Shown in pieces: positions 8,950-17,474 of a stretch of DNA of 34,791 nt. The translations under genes and the position numbers were made by a program. Within the stretch, counting starts at the first letter, position 1. Each line of letters begins with the position of its first letter. The stretch spans positions 1 through 34,791 of the forward strand of contig JAHDQN010000064.1 in assembly GCA_018433775.1 (NCBI GenBank), written 5' to 3'. Under the pieces are notes generated by a model. That model did no database searches, had not been told where the DNA came from, and worked only from the letters and a program-made list of their open reading frames with translations. Origin of the DNA: Deltaproteobacteria bacterium (GTDB lineage: Bacteria > Desulfobacterota > Desulfomonilia > UBA1062).

Positions 8950-9948
8950 ATGTCCGAGCTGAGGAGAGATCCGGTGGTCGACAGGTGGGTCATCATCACC
9001 GACGACCCGACGCTGTCTCCCAACATTCCCCGGACGGCCGCTTCCGTCCCGGAAGACCCGTTCTGTCCCTTCTGCCCGGGCAACGAGCATCTCTGCCCTC
9101 CGGAGATCCTCGCCAACAGGCAGGACGGATCGCAGGCGAACGACTCCCAATGGAAGCTCCGGGTCATTCCCAACCGGTCGCCTCTGCTGGTGATCGAAGA
9201 AGACCTGAAGCGTCTGGGGGAGGGGATGTACGACAAGGTCACCGGCGTGGGGGCCAACGAGGTGATCATCGAGACGCCCGTTCACGGGCGCAGACAGGCG
9301 GACATGGATGCAGACGAGCTGGAGAATGTCTTCTGGGCATATCGCGACCGGATCATCGACCTGAAGAAAGACAGCAGAATGCGCTCCGTTCTCATCTACA
9401 AAAACGCCGGGGAGACCGCGGGGGCAACGCTCGGGCATTCCTACTCTCTCCTGCTGGCGCTTCCCATCGTGCCCCGGGATATCGTGGAAGAGCTCAGGGG
9501 CGCGGAAAAGCATTATGCCTACAAAGAGCGCTGCATCTACTGCGACATCATCAGGCAGGAGATCCAGCTGGAGCTCCGGGTCATCTCGGAGACGGGCTCC
9601 TTCCTCGCCATCGAGCCCTTTGCCCCCCGGGTGCCTTTCGAGACATGGATCATCCCCAAGCGGCATTCGTCCCGGTTCGAAGAGATCGATTCCAAGGAGG
9701 TGGGCGACCTGGCAGCCATATTCAGAGATGTCCTTCTCCGGCTCGATCGGGCCCTGAACGGGCCTCCCTACAACTATGCCCTGCACAACGCCCCTTTTGA
9801 CAAGGCATACGACAAGGTATATCACTGGCATATGGAGATCATCCCCCGGATTGGCATTCAGGGCGGCCTGGAGTGGGGTTCCGACCTGTATGTACACTCG
9901 ACGGCCCCGGAGGACGCAGCCGCATTCCTCAAGGGTCTCGTCATCTAG
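8950..9948 (+). CDS. galT: Galactose-1-phosphate uridylyltransferase family protein
   Basis: A 332-residue HIT-superfamily nucleotidylyltransferase. The start codon is 2 bp after the previous stop. The zinc-ligand pair CPFC (Cys39, Cys42) is present, with GHSYS later. The active-site motif is H292-W-H294 within YHWHMEI, with His294 the expected nucleophile that forms a covalent nucleotidyl intermediate. Known members move UMP between UDP-glucose and galactose-1-phosphate (Leloir pathway). HWH instead of the classical HPH motif places it in the deep bacterial/archaeal branch, which also includes ADP-glucose phosphorylase-type enzymes. Given the two GH57 neighbours, a role in glucose-1-phosphate or ADP-glucose metabolism is possible. 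The TAG stop is the first triplet of the palindromic element at 9947, so insertion may have trimmed the C-terminus. Confidence 0.85.
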   Translation: MSELRRDPVVDRWVIITDDPTLSPNIPRTAASVPEDPFCPFCPGNEHLCPPEILANRQDGSQANDSQWKLRVIPNRSPLLVIEEDLKRLGEGMYDKVTGVGANEVIIETPVHGRRQADMDADELENVFWAYRDRIIDLKKDSRMRSVLIYKNAGETAGATLGHSYSLLLALPIVPRDIVEELRGAEKHYAYKERCIYCDIIRQEIQLELRVISETGSFLAIEPFAPRVPFETWIIPKRHSSRFEEIDSKEVGDLAAIFRDVLLRLDRALNGPPYNYALHNAPFDKAYDKVYHWHMEIIPRIGIQGGLEWGSDLYVHSTAPEDAAAFLKGLVI

Positions 9949-10092
9949 TACTACAGTGGCGGAGTTTGGTATAAGATTGAGGTCAGGATCGGAGTCACAT
10001 CTGGATCGGGGTCAGGTCTCAACATATGACATAATGTCATATGTTGAGACCTGACCCCATGATGACTCTATGACTGATTACCACTGTATTAC
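9947..10092. repeat. REP/MITE-like palindromic element, copy 1
   Basis: The core is an inverted repeat with 25-bp perfect arms, 10008-10032 and 10034-10058 (left arm begins GGGGTCAGGTCTCAACATAT). Terminal matches are TAGTACTACAGTGG at 9947 and TGACTGATTACCACTGTA at 10071, the reverse complement of the left end of copy 2. The same arms recur at 17993-18047. It begins inside the galT stop codon and ends ~30 bp before the rsmE start. No transposase is nearby, so it would be mobilised in trans (REP-associated tyrosine transposase is my guess). Confidence 0.8.
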
Positions 10093-10120
10093 CAGAAAAA
10101 AGGGGAGAAGGCGATAGATC

Positions 10121-10810
10121 ATGCCCAGGTTTTTTGCAGACATCCTTTCGCACGGTCAAGCGGTTATCACGGGGAAAGACGTGAGCCACATCCTCGGGCC
10201 GCTGCGTAAAAAGGTCGGCGACGAAATTTCCATCAGAGATCACGAGACAGGATACCGGGCCCGGATCACGGCGGCGGGCCCGGACGGAATCACCTTACAG
10301 GTTCTCTCCTCCCAGGAGCTCTCGGATCGGGGGCGCTGCCGGGTGTGCCTGGGGATCAGCCTCATCGATCTGAAGGACATGGACGACCTGATGCGGTGCG
10401 TCACCGAGCTCGGGGTCTCGGAGATCCATCCCGTGGTCTCCGTGCGGTCGAACGTCCGGGATATCGGCGAAAAGCGGATGCAGCGCTTCAGGCAGATCAT
10501 TCTGGAGGCAATCAAGCAGTGCGAGCGCAGATCGATCCCGGTTCTCCACGAGCCGCTCATGCTCGGGGAGTTCCTGGAGCACAGCGCTCCTGCCTGGCCG
10601 AACAGACTGGTGGCTTTACCCTCGTCGCAGGTCTCCCTGCGGGACTACCGGCACGAGGATGCCTGCATCCTCATCGGCCCGGAAGGGGGATTCTCGGAGC
10701 CAGAGCTTGAAAGGATAGTCTCCTGCGCATTCACCCCGGTCCACATGGGCAGGACCGTGCTGCGCTCCTACACGGCAGCGCTGACCGCGGTGGCCCTTCT
10801 CGCCATGTGA
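10121..10810 (+). CDS. rsmE: 16S rRNA (uracil-1498-N3)-methyltransferase
   Basis: A 229-residue SPOUT-fold methyltransferase, close to the usual ~240. It methylates U1498 of 16S rRNA with S-adenosylmethionine. The N-terminal ~70 residues form the PUA-like RNA-binding domain (GxDVSHILGPLRKKVGDEI). The C-terminal knot has the diagnostic LIGPEGGFSEPEL and the late LRSYTAA segment (usually LRTETA), which bind the cofactor. The start has GGGGAGAAGG about 10 bp upstream. It follows the palindromic element and is convergent with the TPR gene. The usual partner prmA is not adjacent. Confidence 0.92.
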   Translation: MPRFFADILSHGQAVITGKDVSHILGPLRKKVGDEISIRDHETGYRARITAAGPDGITLQVLSSQELSDRGRCRVCLGISLIDLKDMDDLMRCVTELGVSEIHPVVSVRSNVRDIGEKRMQRFRQIILEAIKQCERRSIPVLHEPLMLGEFLEHSAPAWPNRLVALPSSQVSLRDYRHEDACILIGPEGGFSEPELERIVSCAFTPVHMGRTVLRSYTAALTAVALLAM

Positions 10811-10998
10811 AAACGTATGGCCTCCCGGGTCTGTTTCGATCCGGTCCGGCGATCACCGGGTTCCCCGGGCGACCGGCGGGCGCTGATGGGGGAAACGCCG
10901 TCTCATTGCTCGCCTTGCGGCCATCGATAGGCGTGGTGATCAATCGGGCAGCCGCGGCCTTTCGCCTCTTCTTCTGACAGTCGCCTGATCGTTAAAGG

Positions 10999-13290
10999 CT
11001 ACTGGACCTTGTCGGCTCCGATCCTTGCCATCAGCTCCTGAGCCGCTTCCCGTTCATCAAACGGGGTTTCGGCATCCAGGGCCTTTTCCACGTATTTCCT
11101 GGCCTCGGGGTTTCTGCTCAGCTCGGCCAGGGCCAGTGCCATGTGATAATTGATGGCCGGCTCTTCAGGCAGTTTTTCCGCGGCAAGCTGGAACTGGGCC
11201 AGGGCGTTTTCGGCGAGCCCCTTCTTCAGGTAGACATACCCAAGGGTATCGGCGATCCTTGCGTCGTCCGGGAACTTGTCTTTGGCGATCTGCGCGAGCC
11301 GCAAGGCCTCGTTCAGGTCCGCAGGCTTTCCGCTCTGGACGAGGATCCAGGAGAGATTATTCGCGGCCAGGGCATTTTTGGGATCCCGCTCGAGGATATA
11401 GGCATACACCTTCTTGGCGTCCGATATCCTGCCCTGGTTCTGATTGAGCAGGCCGAGCATGGTGGCGGCCCTCAAGTCGCCGGGCTTTGCGTTGACCAGG
11501 GCTTCGTACTCATTGATGGCCTTCTGCATCATGTTGTTGCGCGCATAGAACTGGGCAAGGGCATGATAGAGCGAAGAGTTGTCCGGTTCGAGCCTGGTGG
11601 CCCTCTTCATCTCGCTCAGCGCGCCCTCCACATCGCCCGAAGTCTCCAGGAGCCGTGCGGTGATCATGTGGCAGTAGGCGGAATCGTGCTTCTCGCAGGC
11701 GGCCCTGACTTTCTCGAGGGTCTCCTCTTTGGTGATGGCCGAAGGCGCGATGCTGGTGAACAGGGTCAGTGCCTGGACCTTTTCCGGGAAGAGGGACAGT
11801 GCCTTCTCAGCATACTGATAGGCGCTTTTCTTCTCCCCACTGGAGAGAGCGAGAAGGCTCCGGGCGTGCAGCGTCTGCCAGCTCTCGGGCGAGGCCTTTT
11901 CCAGTGAGTCCACGAATGACGAAGCCAGCGCCGCTTCGCCTGTCCTCATCGCGGACAATGCCCCGATGTACAGCGTGTCCGGGGTTGCGGCGGCATGTTC
12001 CGCCAGGATATTCACCTGATGAAGCGCTTCCTTGTATTTGCCTTCCATAAACTCGATCTTTGCCATGATGCCATGGAGCGCCGCATTGTTCTGATACTCC
12101 TGAAGCGACTTATCCACCAGCTCCCGTGCCTGGGACACGTTGCCCTCCATGATATAGGCCTGAGCAGTAGGAACAGCCACGTCCGGCCTCCGGGGGGTGC
12201 TCTTGATGAGTGCATCCAGGGTGTCGAGGGTCTTGCCGGGCTGCTCCTGCCTGAGATAGATCCGGGCCAGCAGGATTCGTGCGGAGATCGCGCCGGGGTC
12301 TTTCTCCAGGGCTTCCACGAGAATCTTCTCTGCAGCGGGCATATCCTCCTTTTCCAGGAGCAGCTGTGCGATCACGGTCTTCGTGGTGGTGGTGTCCTCG
12401 ATCTTCCGGGCGGCCTGGGCCAGGGCCAGTGCCTCGTCGATATTCCCCTTCTGCTGCATGACGCCCGATTCCAGCAGGTAGGGACCCGGATCGTTGGGGA
12501 ATTTGGATTTCAGCTCTGTCAGCAGGGTCTTGAACAGATCGTCCATGTGATGGGCTGCATAGAAGCGGGCCAGTGCGATGCCCGCATCGATATTGTCCTG
12601 TTCCGCGCGGTAGGCGTCCTCGGCCCACGTGCGGGCGCTGCCGATGTCGTCCTTGAAGACATAGATGTCGCTGGCGAGGAACCGGATCTTGGAGGAATCG
12701 GGGTAGAGGGACGAACCCCGGGAAATGAGCGACAGGGCGTCCTTCGTCCGGTCGGCGGCCATGTACATCTGGACGGCGTTGATGATCGTCGCCTCCAGGG
12801 GTTTCTGGTCCGCGATCAGCTCATCCATGATGGCAGTAGCCTCGGCCTTTTTCCCGTTCTGAAAAAGCGCCTGGGCGAGCATTTCCTGTGCCTTTCTGTT
12901 CCCGGGCTCGTACTCCAGAATCGTTGACGCCTGTTTTTCGGCCAGATCGTATTTTCTGGCCAGAAGTTGGATGGATGTGAGGTATTCGTGCGCAGCGGTG
13001 TTTTTCGGATCGATGGCTGCGGCCCTGGAGAATGACCGGTAGGCTTCATTGGCCTTCATCAGCTTGAGCTGGACCTCGCCCAGGGTGACAAGCGTCTGTG
13101 CATCGTCCGGTGCGATCTGAAGGGCGTTCTGAAATTCTATGGCGGCCTCGGCGTACTTCTCTTTCTCCATATATGATCGGGCACTGTTGAGATAGGCGTC
13201 CCTCTTTTCTTCAGGGCTCTTGCTGCAGCCGCTTATCAGGAACAGACAGGGAATAAGGACGGCAAGGAAGATTCCGACGAATCGTTTCAT
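10999..13290 (-). CDS. TPR-repeat lipoprotein, PEP-CTERM/EPS system type
   Basis: A 763-residue protein with a type II signal peptide and lipobox LISG-C, followed by tandem tetratricopeptide repeats along its full length (for example EAAIEFQNALQIAPDD, KAINEYEALVNAKPGD, ENALAQFQLAAEKLPEE). It should be anchored to a membrane facing the periplasm and act as a scaffold. Length and layout fit the PrsT-type TPR lipoproteins found with exosortase and exopolysaccharide genes. A PEP-CTERM substrate and an EPS sugar transferase of the same system lie in this window, which supports the link. The ribosome binding site GGAGG is 5 bp from the ATG. A weak sigma-54-like site lies at 13313-13328. Confidence 0.75.
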   Translation of the reverse strand: MKRFVGIFLAVLIPCLFLISGCSKSPEEKRDAYLNSARSYMEKEKYAEAAIEFQNALQIAPDDAQTLVTLGEVQLKLMKANEAYRSFSRAAAIDPKNTAAHEYLTSIQLLARKYDLAEKQASTILEYEPGNRKAQEMLAQALFQNGKKAEATAIMDELIADQKPLEATIINAVQMYMAADRTKDALSLISRGSSLYPDSSKIRFLASDIYVFKDDIGSARTWAEDAYRAEQDNIDAGIALARFYAAHHMDDLFKTLLTELKSKFPNDPGPYLLESGVMQQKGNIDEALALAQAARKIEDTTTTKTVIAQLLLEKEDMPAAEKILVEALEKDPGAISARILLARIYLRQEQPGKTLDTLDALIKSTPRRPDVAVPTAQAYIMEGNVSQARELVDKSLQEYQNNAALHGIMAKIEFMEGKYKEALHQVNILAEHAAATPDTLYIGALSAMRTGEAALASSFVDSLEKASPESWQTLHARSLLALSSGEKKSAYQYAEKALSLFPEKVQALTLFTSIAPSAITKEETLEKVRAACEKHDSAYCHMITARLLETSGDVEGALSEMKRATRLEPDNSSLYHALAQFYARNNMMQKAINEYEALVNAKPGDLRAATMLGLLNQNQGRISDAKKVYAYILERDPKNALAANNLSWILVQSGKPADLNEALRLAQIAKDKFPDDARIADTLGYVYLKKGLAENALAQFQLAAEKLPEEPAINYHMALALAELSRNPEARKYVEKALDAETPFDEREAAQELMARIGADKVQ

Positions 13291-13491
13291 ATTACCTCCA
13301 CATCAATCTCATTGCGGGAAAAATACCATAAATCAAGGCAAAGGAAAAGGAATATGCTCCGAAACAGGAAATGGGCCGGCGGGGGAAAACCGCCGGATAC
13401 TCAAAGGCGGGTCGGCCGTAAGCAGTGACCTTTTCTTGACTTCTTTCTGCCGGGATACTATCTATCTTAGTAACACAGTGCTGGAGGAACC

Positions 13492-14181
13492 ATGATCTTC
13501 GATCCGCTCTATATCATCATGATCGTGCCTGCCCTGATCTTGAGCGTGTATGCTCAGATCAAGGTGAAGTCAACCTATGCAAAGTTTTCCAAGGTGTCAA
13601 CGTACCGGGGGATCACCGGAGCCCAGGCAGCCCGTGAGATCTTGAGATCGGCCGGGGTCCACGGGGTGGATATCGAGCTCACCCGGGGGTTCCTCTCGGA
13701 TCACTACGACCCCCGTTCCCGGGTGCTCAGGCTCTCCGAGTCGGTTTACTCGGGCGACTCGATCGCGAGCGTGGGCGTTGCGGCACACGAAGCCGGGCAC
13801 GCGATCCAGCACGCCAACGGGTATGCGCCGCTCAAGCTCAGGAGCGCCCTGGTGCCCATCTCGTCCCTTGGGTCGAACCTTGCCTGGCCGCTGCTCATCA
13901 TCGGGTTTATCTTCATGGCCCAGTCGCTCATCCTGGCGGGGATCGTCTTCTTCAGCCTTGCCGTACTCTTCCAGATCGTCACTCTCCCCGTGGAGTTCAA
14001 TGCCTCGTCCAGAGCGCTTCAGGCCCTCCCGGCTTCAGGCATCCTCTCGGACACCGAGGTCAACGGCGCCCGCAAGGTGCTTTCCGCGGCCGCCCTCACC
14101 TATGTCGCAGCCGCAACGGCTGCCGTTCTGCAGCTGGTTTACTTTCTTCTCAGGGCGGGTCTTCTGGGCAATGATGAGTGA
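13492..14181 (+). CDS. Membrane zinc metallopeptidase (YugP family)
   Basis: A 229-residue protein of the neutral zinc metallopeptidase family PF04298. The sequence starts with a membrane segment (PLYIIMIVPALILSVYA). It has the zinc motif H99-E-A-G-H103 in VGVAAHEAGHAIQHANGY, then two or three transmembrane helices (about residues 120-165 and 195-222). The region ITGAQAAREIL and the LSESVYSGDSIASVGVA segment before the motif are typical. The family are inner-membrane peptidases of uncertain substrate. The start is clear, with GGAGGA 3 bp before the ATG. It is divergent from the TPR lipoprotein and 234 bp from the EPS sugar transferase. Confidence 0.85.
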   Translation: MIFDPLYIIMIVPALILSVYAQIKVKSTYAKFSKVSTYRGITGAQAAREILRSAGVHGVDIELTRGFLSDHYDPRSRVLRLSESVYSGDSIASVGVAAHEAGHAIQHANGYAPLKLRSALVPISSLGSNLAWPLLIIGFIFMAQSLILAGIVFFSLAVLFQIVTLPVEFNASSRALQALPASGILSDTEVNGARKVLSAAALTYVAAATAAVLQLVYFLLRAGLLGNDE

Positions 14182-14415
14182 GGAGCGAACCGGATTTTTT
14201 TGTTCTGGAAAAGGGCCGTGCACATTTCCTGCGTAACTAGCGTCGCCTGAGGTGCGGCCACAAAGCTGGCTGGAAAGAAATATTCTATCACGAAATCCCA
14301 CGAATATGTCGCCATACTGGTGGTGACACAGCCCGGTGTGCCCACTTTGGGTACAAGGGAAGGAAAAGGGTGATATTCTATTAATATCAGCAGCCTTATC
14401 TGACGATGTAAAGAA

Positions 14416-15774
14416 ATGATGAATCGGAGCGTATATTCATCCGTCATATTGTTTGTCTTTGACCTGGCAGTCGCCGCAGGAGCCGTCTTCCTCGCCAAGT
14501 ATATCGAGCGGTGGCTTCCCGGGGTATCTCTCCCCGACGAGCTTCTCTGGTTCAAGGGAAGTGTCTACGCGGGGGTGGGGGTCGTGTGTTTCTATTTTCA
14601 GGATCTCTACAACTGGAGATACTGGCGGAGAACATCCGAGCTCACGTCGTCCATTCTCCTGGGAGGGGGGCTCGCTCTCATCGTGCTGGCCCTCATCTAC
14701 TACATCATACCCACCGTGGGCCTCGAGCGCAACGTCCTGCTGGGGGCCATGCTCATCTCCCTGGGCGCCTCCTTTGCCATCAGGGCGGGGTATCTCAAGT
14801 TCCGGTTCATCGACCGGAGGGCCTCCCGGATCGTGATCCTGGGCGATGGCGACAATGCCAAGTTCCTTCTGAGGGAGATTCGCGCCGGAGGGTACCCGGT
14901 CATGCTCGAAGGGTACATCGGCAGAAACAACTGGGATCTCGCCTCCAGATGCCTGGGCGACATCTCCGACATGCACCGGATCATCAGGGAGGTCGATCCC
15001 GACCTCCTGGTGGTCGCCCCGGACGGGTGGAGGGGGACGCTTCCCATCGACGACCTGCTGCACATCAAGCTGACCGCGTGCGACGTGATCGACGCACCGA
15101 GCTTTTACGAGCGGGTGACCGGGAGGATCCTCGTGGAGGAAATCCGCCCGAGCTCCATCATCTTCACCCGGGGGTTCCTGAGCTCTTCTCTTCAGGATGC
15201 CGTAAAAAGGGGATTCGACGTCTTTTTTGCCCTCCTGGGCATCGTTCTCACCTTTCCCATCATGGCTCTGACCGCCCTGGCCATCCGGCTCGATTCGCCG
15301 GGCCCGATTTTTTACCTCCAGCAGCGGGTTGGGATGGACGGCAGGGACTTCAAGCTGATCAAGTTCAGGTCCATGCGGCAGGACGCCGAGAAGCAGGGCC
15401 CCCAGTGGGCTTCTCAGAACGATCCCCGGGTCACCAGGGTGGGGCGCATTATCCGGAAGCTCCGGATCGACGAGCTCCCGCAGTTCATCAATGTGCTCAA
15501 GAACGACATGAGCTTTGTCGGTCCCCGGCCCGAGCGCAGGTATTTCGTGGATCAGCTCGAAAAGGTCATTCCCTACTATGCCTTACGTCTCCATGCAAAA
15601 CCGGGGATCACGGGATGGGCCCAGATCAACTATCCGTACGGCGACACCATCGAGGACGCCAAGGAAAAGCTGAAGTACGAGCTGTTTTATATGAAGCACC
15701 GTTCTTTGTGGCTGGATCTGGTCATTATATTCCAGACCGTCAAGGTCGCCGTCAAGGCGCGCGGGTCTCAGTAG
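14416..15774 (+). CDS. Polyprenyl-phosphate sugar transferase, PEP-CTERM/EPS associated
   Basis: A 452-residue integral membrane enzyme that starts exopolysaccharide units by moving a hexose-1-phosphate from a UDP-sugar to undecaprenyl phosphate. The N-terminal ~125 residues have four membrane helices. Residues ~135-240 form a Rossmann-like CoA-binding-like domain (RIVILGDGDNAKFLLREI). The C-terminal bacterial sugar transferase domain begins near KRGFDVFFALLGI, with the catalytic KLIKFRSMR, DELPQFINVLKNDMSFVGPRPE and KPGITGWAQINYPYG motifs. The short 'GDTIEDAKEKLKYELFYMK' ending fits the EpsB-type branch linked to exosortase loci. Together with the TPR lipoprotein and PEP-CTERM substrate, it suggests a PEP-CTERM-linked capsule or EPS. 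No other EPS gene follows on this strand. Confidence 0.88.
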   Translation: MMNRSVYSSVILFVFDLAVAAGAVFLAKYIERWLPGVSLPDELLWFKGSVYAGVGVVCFYFQDLYNWRYWRRTSELTSSILLGGGLALIVLALIYYIIPTVGLERNVLLGAMLISLGASFAIRAGYLKFRFIDRRASRIVILGDGDNAKFLLREIRAGGYPVMLEGYIGRNNWDLASRCLGDISDMHRIIREVDPDLLVVAPDGWRGTLPIDDLLHIKLTACDVIDAPSFYERVTGRILVEEIRPSSIIFTRGFLSSSLQDAVKRGFDVFFALLGIVLTFPIMALTALAIRLDSPGPIFYLQQRVGMDGRDFKLIKFRSMRQDAEKQGPQWASQNDPRVTRVGRIIRKLRIDELPQFINVLKNDMSFVGPRPERRYFVDQLEKVIPYYALRLHAKPGITGWAQINYPYGDTIEDAKEKLKYELFYMKHRSLWLDLVIIFQTVKVAVKARGSQ

Positions 15775-15852
15775 CCGCGAGTGCTTATCGACAGTTAGAT
15801 CTGTCTGCGTTTCGATTCCATTGTGTGTAATGAACGAGACAGGTGTGGTGCT

Positions 15853-16599
15853 TCAGGGTGCGGAGAGCACGAGCGGCCCGTCTTTCGTGATGGCGATGCT
15901 GTTCTCGAAATGGGCCGAGAGCGAGGAGTCCTCGGTGACCGCGGTCCATCCGTCACTCCTGATCAGGACCTTGTGGGTCCCCATGTTGACCATGGGCTCG
16001 ATGGCCAGCGTCATGCCTTCCTGGAGGACCGGCCCTTTGCCCCGTTTGCCGAAGTTGGGAATCTGCGGGGCCTCGTGCAGGCTCCTGCCGATCCCATGAC
16101 CGACGAAATCCCTTACCACGCTGAATCCGCCTGATTCCGCGACCTTCTGGACCGCGGCCGAGATATCGTAGAGGTGGTTCCCGGGTATGGCCTGGGCGAT
16201 TCCCGCCTCCAGGGAGTTCTTTGTCACCTCCAGGAGCCTGCTGGCCCGGGGAGAGATCACGCCCACCGGGAACGTCCGGGCCGCATCGGAATAGAAGCCG
16301 TCGAGCAGCGCTCCCACGTCGATGCTCACGATATCGCCAGACTCGAGGATCCGGGGTCCGGGGATGCCGTGGACCACCTCCTCGTTCACCGAGGTGCACA
16401 GGGTGGCGGGATAGTCACGGTATCCCTTGAAGGCCGGCGCCGCTCCGCGGGAGCGGATGAAGAGCTCGGCCTCGCGGTCGAGCTCGATCGTGGTGATCCC
16501 GGGCTGGACCATGGGTTCGATATGCTCGAACAGATGCGCCAGGATGCGGTTTGCCTCCCGCATGATCGCAATCTCATACTCGCTTTTGAGGATTATCAT
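15853..16599 (-). CDS. map: Methionine aminopeptidase, type I
   Basis: A 248-residue cytosolic metalloenzyme that removes the initiator Met from new proteins. Metal ligands are visible: Asp in SIDVGALLDG, Asp in FYSDAARTF, His in VGHGIGRSLHE, Glu in AIEPM and Glu in HFENSI. The length matches type Ia enzymes without an N-terminal extension. The start ATG 16599 overlaps the hisG stop as ATGA, so translation is coupled. A longer in-frame reading upstream runs antisense-like within hisG and is rejected. The pairing of map with his genes is unusual, since map more often follows secY-adk. Confidence 0.93.
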   Translation of the reverse strand: MIILKSEYEIAIMREANRILAHLFEHIEPMVQPGITTIELDREAELFIRSRGAAPAFKGYRDYPATLCTSVNEEVVHGIPGPRILESGDIVSIDVGALLDGFYSDAARTFPVGVISPRASRLLEVTKNSLEAGIAQAIPGNHLYDISAAVQKVAESGGFSVVRDFVGHGIGRSLHEAPQIPNFGKRGKGPVLQEGMTLAIEPMVNMGTHKVLIRSDGWTAVTEDSSLSAHFENSIAITKDGPLVLSAP

Positions 16600-17474
16600 C
16601 CATCCAGTACCTTTTTGAGCGGATATTCGATGATGCCCCGCGCCCCTGCCCGCAGGAGTTCCGGGATCAGGTTTCTGGACTGGGATTCGTGGATGATGAT
16701 CTCCAGGGAATACCATTCGGGGTCGTGCAGAGGGCTCACCGTGGGAGATGTGATGGCCGGGAGCATGCCGATGATCTGCTCGAGGGTTTTCCTGGGGGCG
16801 TTCATCTTCAGACCCGCCATGCCGGTTGCCTGAAGGGCGGATTTGAGCATCAGGGCGATCTGTTCGATCTTGGTCCGCTTGCCGCGATCTTTCCACGACT
16901 CCTTGTTTGCGATGAGCTTGGTGTTGGTGACGAGCAGTTCTTCGATGATCTTGAGATTGTGTGCCCGGATGGTCGAGCCGGTCTCGGTGACCTCCACGAT
17001 GGCGTCGGCCAGCCCGTCGACCACCTTGGCCTCGGTAGCGCCCCAGGAAAATTCCACGTCGACGCCGATGCCCCGCTCCCGGAAGTATTTCCGGGTGAAG
17101 TTCACCAGCTCGGTGGCGATCTTTTTCCCCTGGAGGTCATGGATGGTGTGAATGCCTGATTTCTCGTCCACCGCAAGCACCCATTTGGCAGGGCGATAGG
17201 TGGCCTTGGAGTAGATGAGGTCCTCCACCTCCTGCACGTCGGACGAGTTTTCCAGGATCCAGTCCTTGCCCGTCAGGGCCACGTCGAAGAGCCCGGACTC
17301 CACATAGCGCGATATCTCCTGTGCCCTCACCAGGGCGCAATCGATGTCGGAATCGTCGATCAAGGGGAAATAACTCCGCGAGGAGGTGGTGATGTTCCAG
17401 CCGGCATCCCGGAACAGGTCGATAGTGGACTGCTGGAGGCTCCCCTTGGGGATGGCGAGTCGTATGAGGCTCAT
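16596..17474 (-). CDS. hisG: ATP phosphoribosyltransferase, long form
   Basis: A 292-residue enzyme for the first, feedback-regulated step of histidine synthesis: ATP + PRPP to phosphoribosyl-ATP. The N-terminal two-lobe catalytic domain starts with [11 protein letters not shown]. The PRPP/substrate loop [15 protein letters not shown] is near residue 170-185. The C-terminal ~75 residues ([19 protein letters not shown]...) form the PII-like regulatory domain of the long HisG_L type, so no HisZ partner is needed and histidine inhibition is expected. ATG 17474 overlaps the hisI stop (ATGA). A longer in-frame reading to 17555 adds residues without homology. Confidence 0.93.
   Translation of the reverse strand: MSLIRLAIPKGSLQQSTIDLFRDAGWNITTSSRSYFPLIDDSDIDCALVRAQEISRYVESGLFDVALTGKDWILENSSDVQEVEDLIYSKATYRPAKWVLAVDEKSGIHTIHDLQGKKIATELVNFTRKYFRERGIGVDVEFSWGATEAKVVDGLADAIVEVTETGSTIRAHNLKIIEELLVTNTKLIANKESWKDRGKRTKIEQIALMLKSALQATGMAGLKMNAPRKTLEQIIGMLPAITSPTVSPLHDPEWYSLEIIIHESQSRNLIPELLRAGARGIIEYPLKKVLDG

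Noticed and set aside
14511..15830. Plus-strand open frame of 439 codons overlapping the sugar transferase
   Set aside because: It is a +2 frame shadow, rich in Arg, Gly and His; the sugar transferase frame has all family motifs.
16600..16896. N-terminal extension of map into hisG
   Set aside because: The extra residues are shadow translation of hisG; the ATGA overlap start gives the exact type I Map length.
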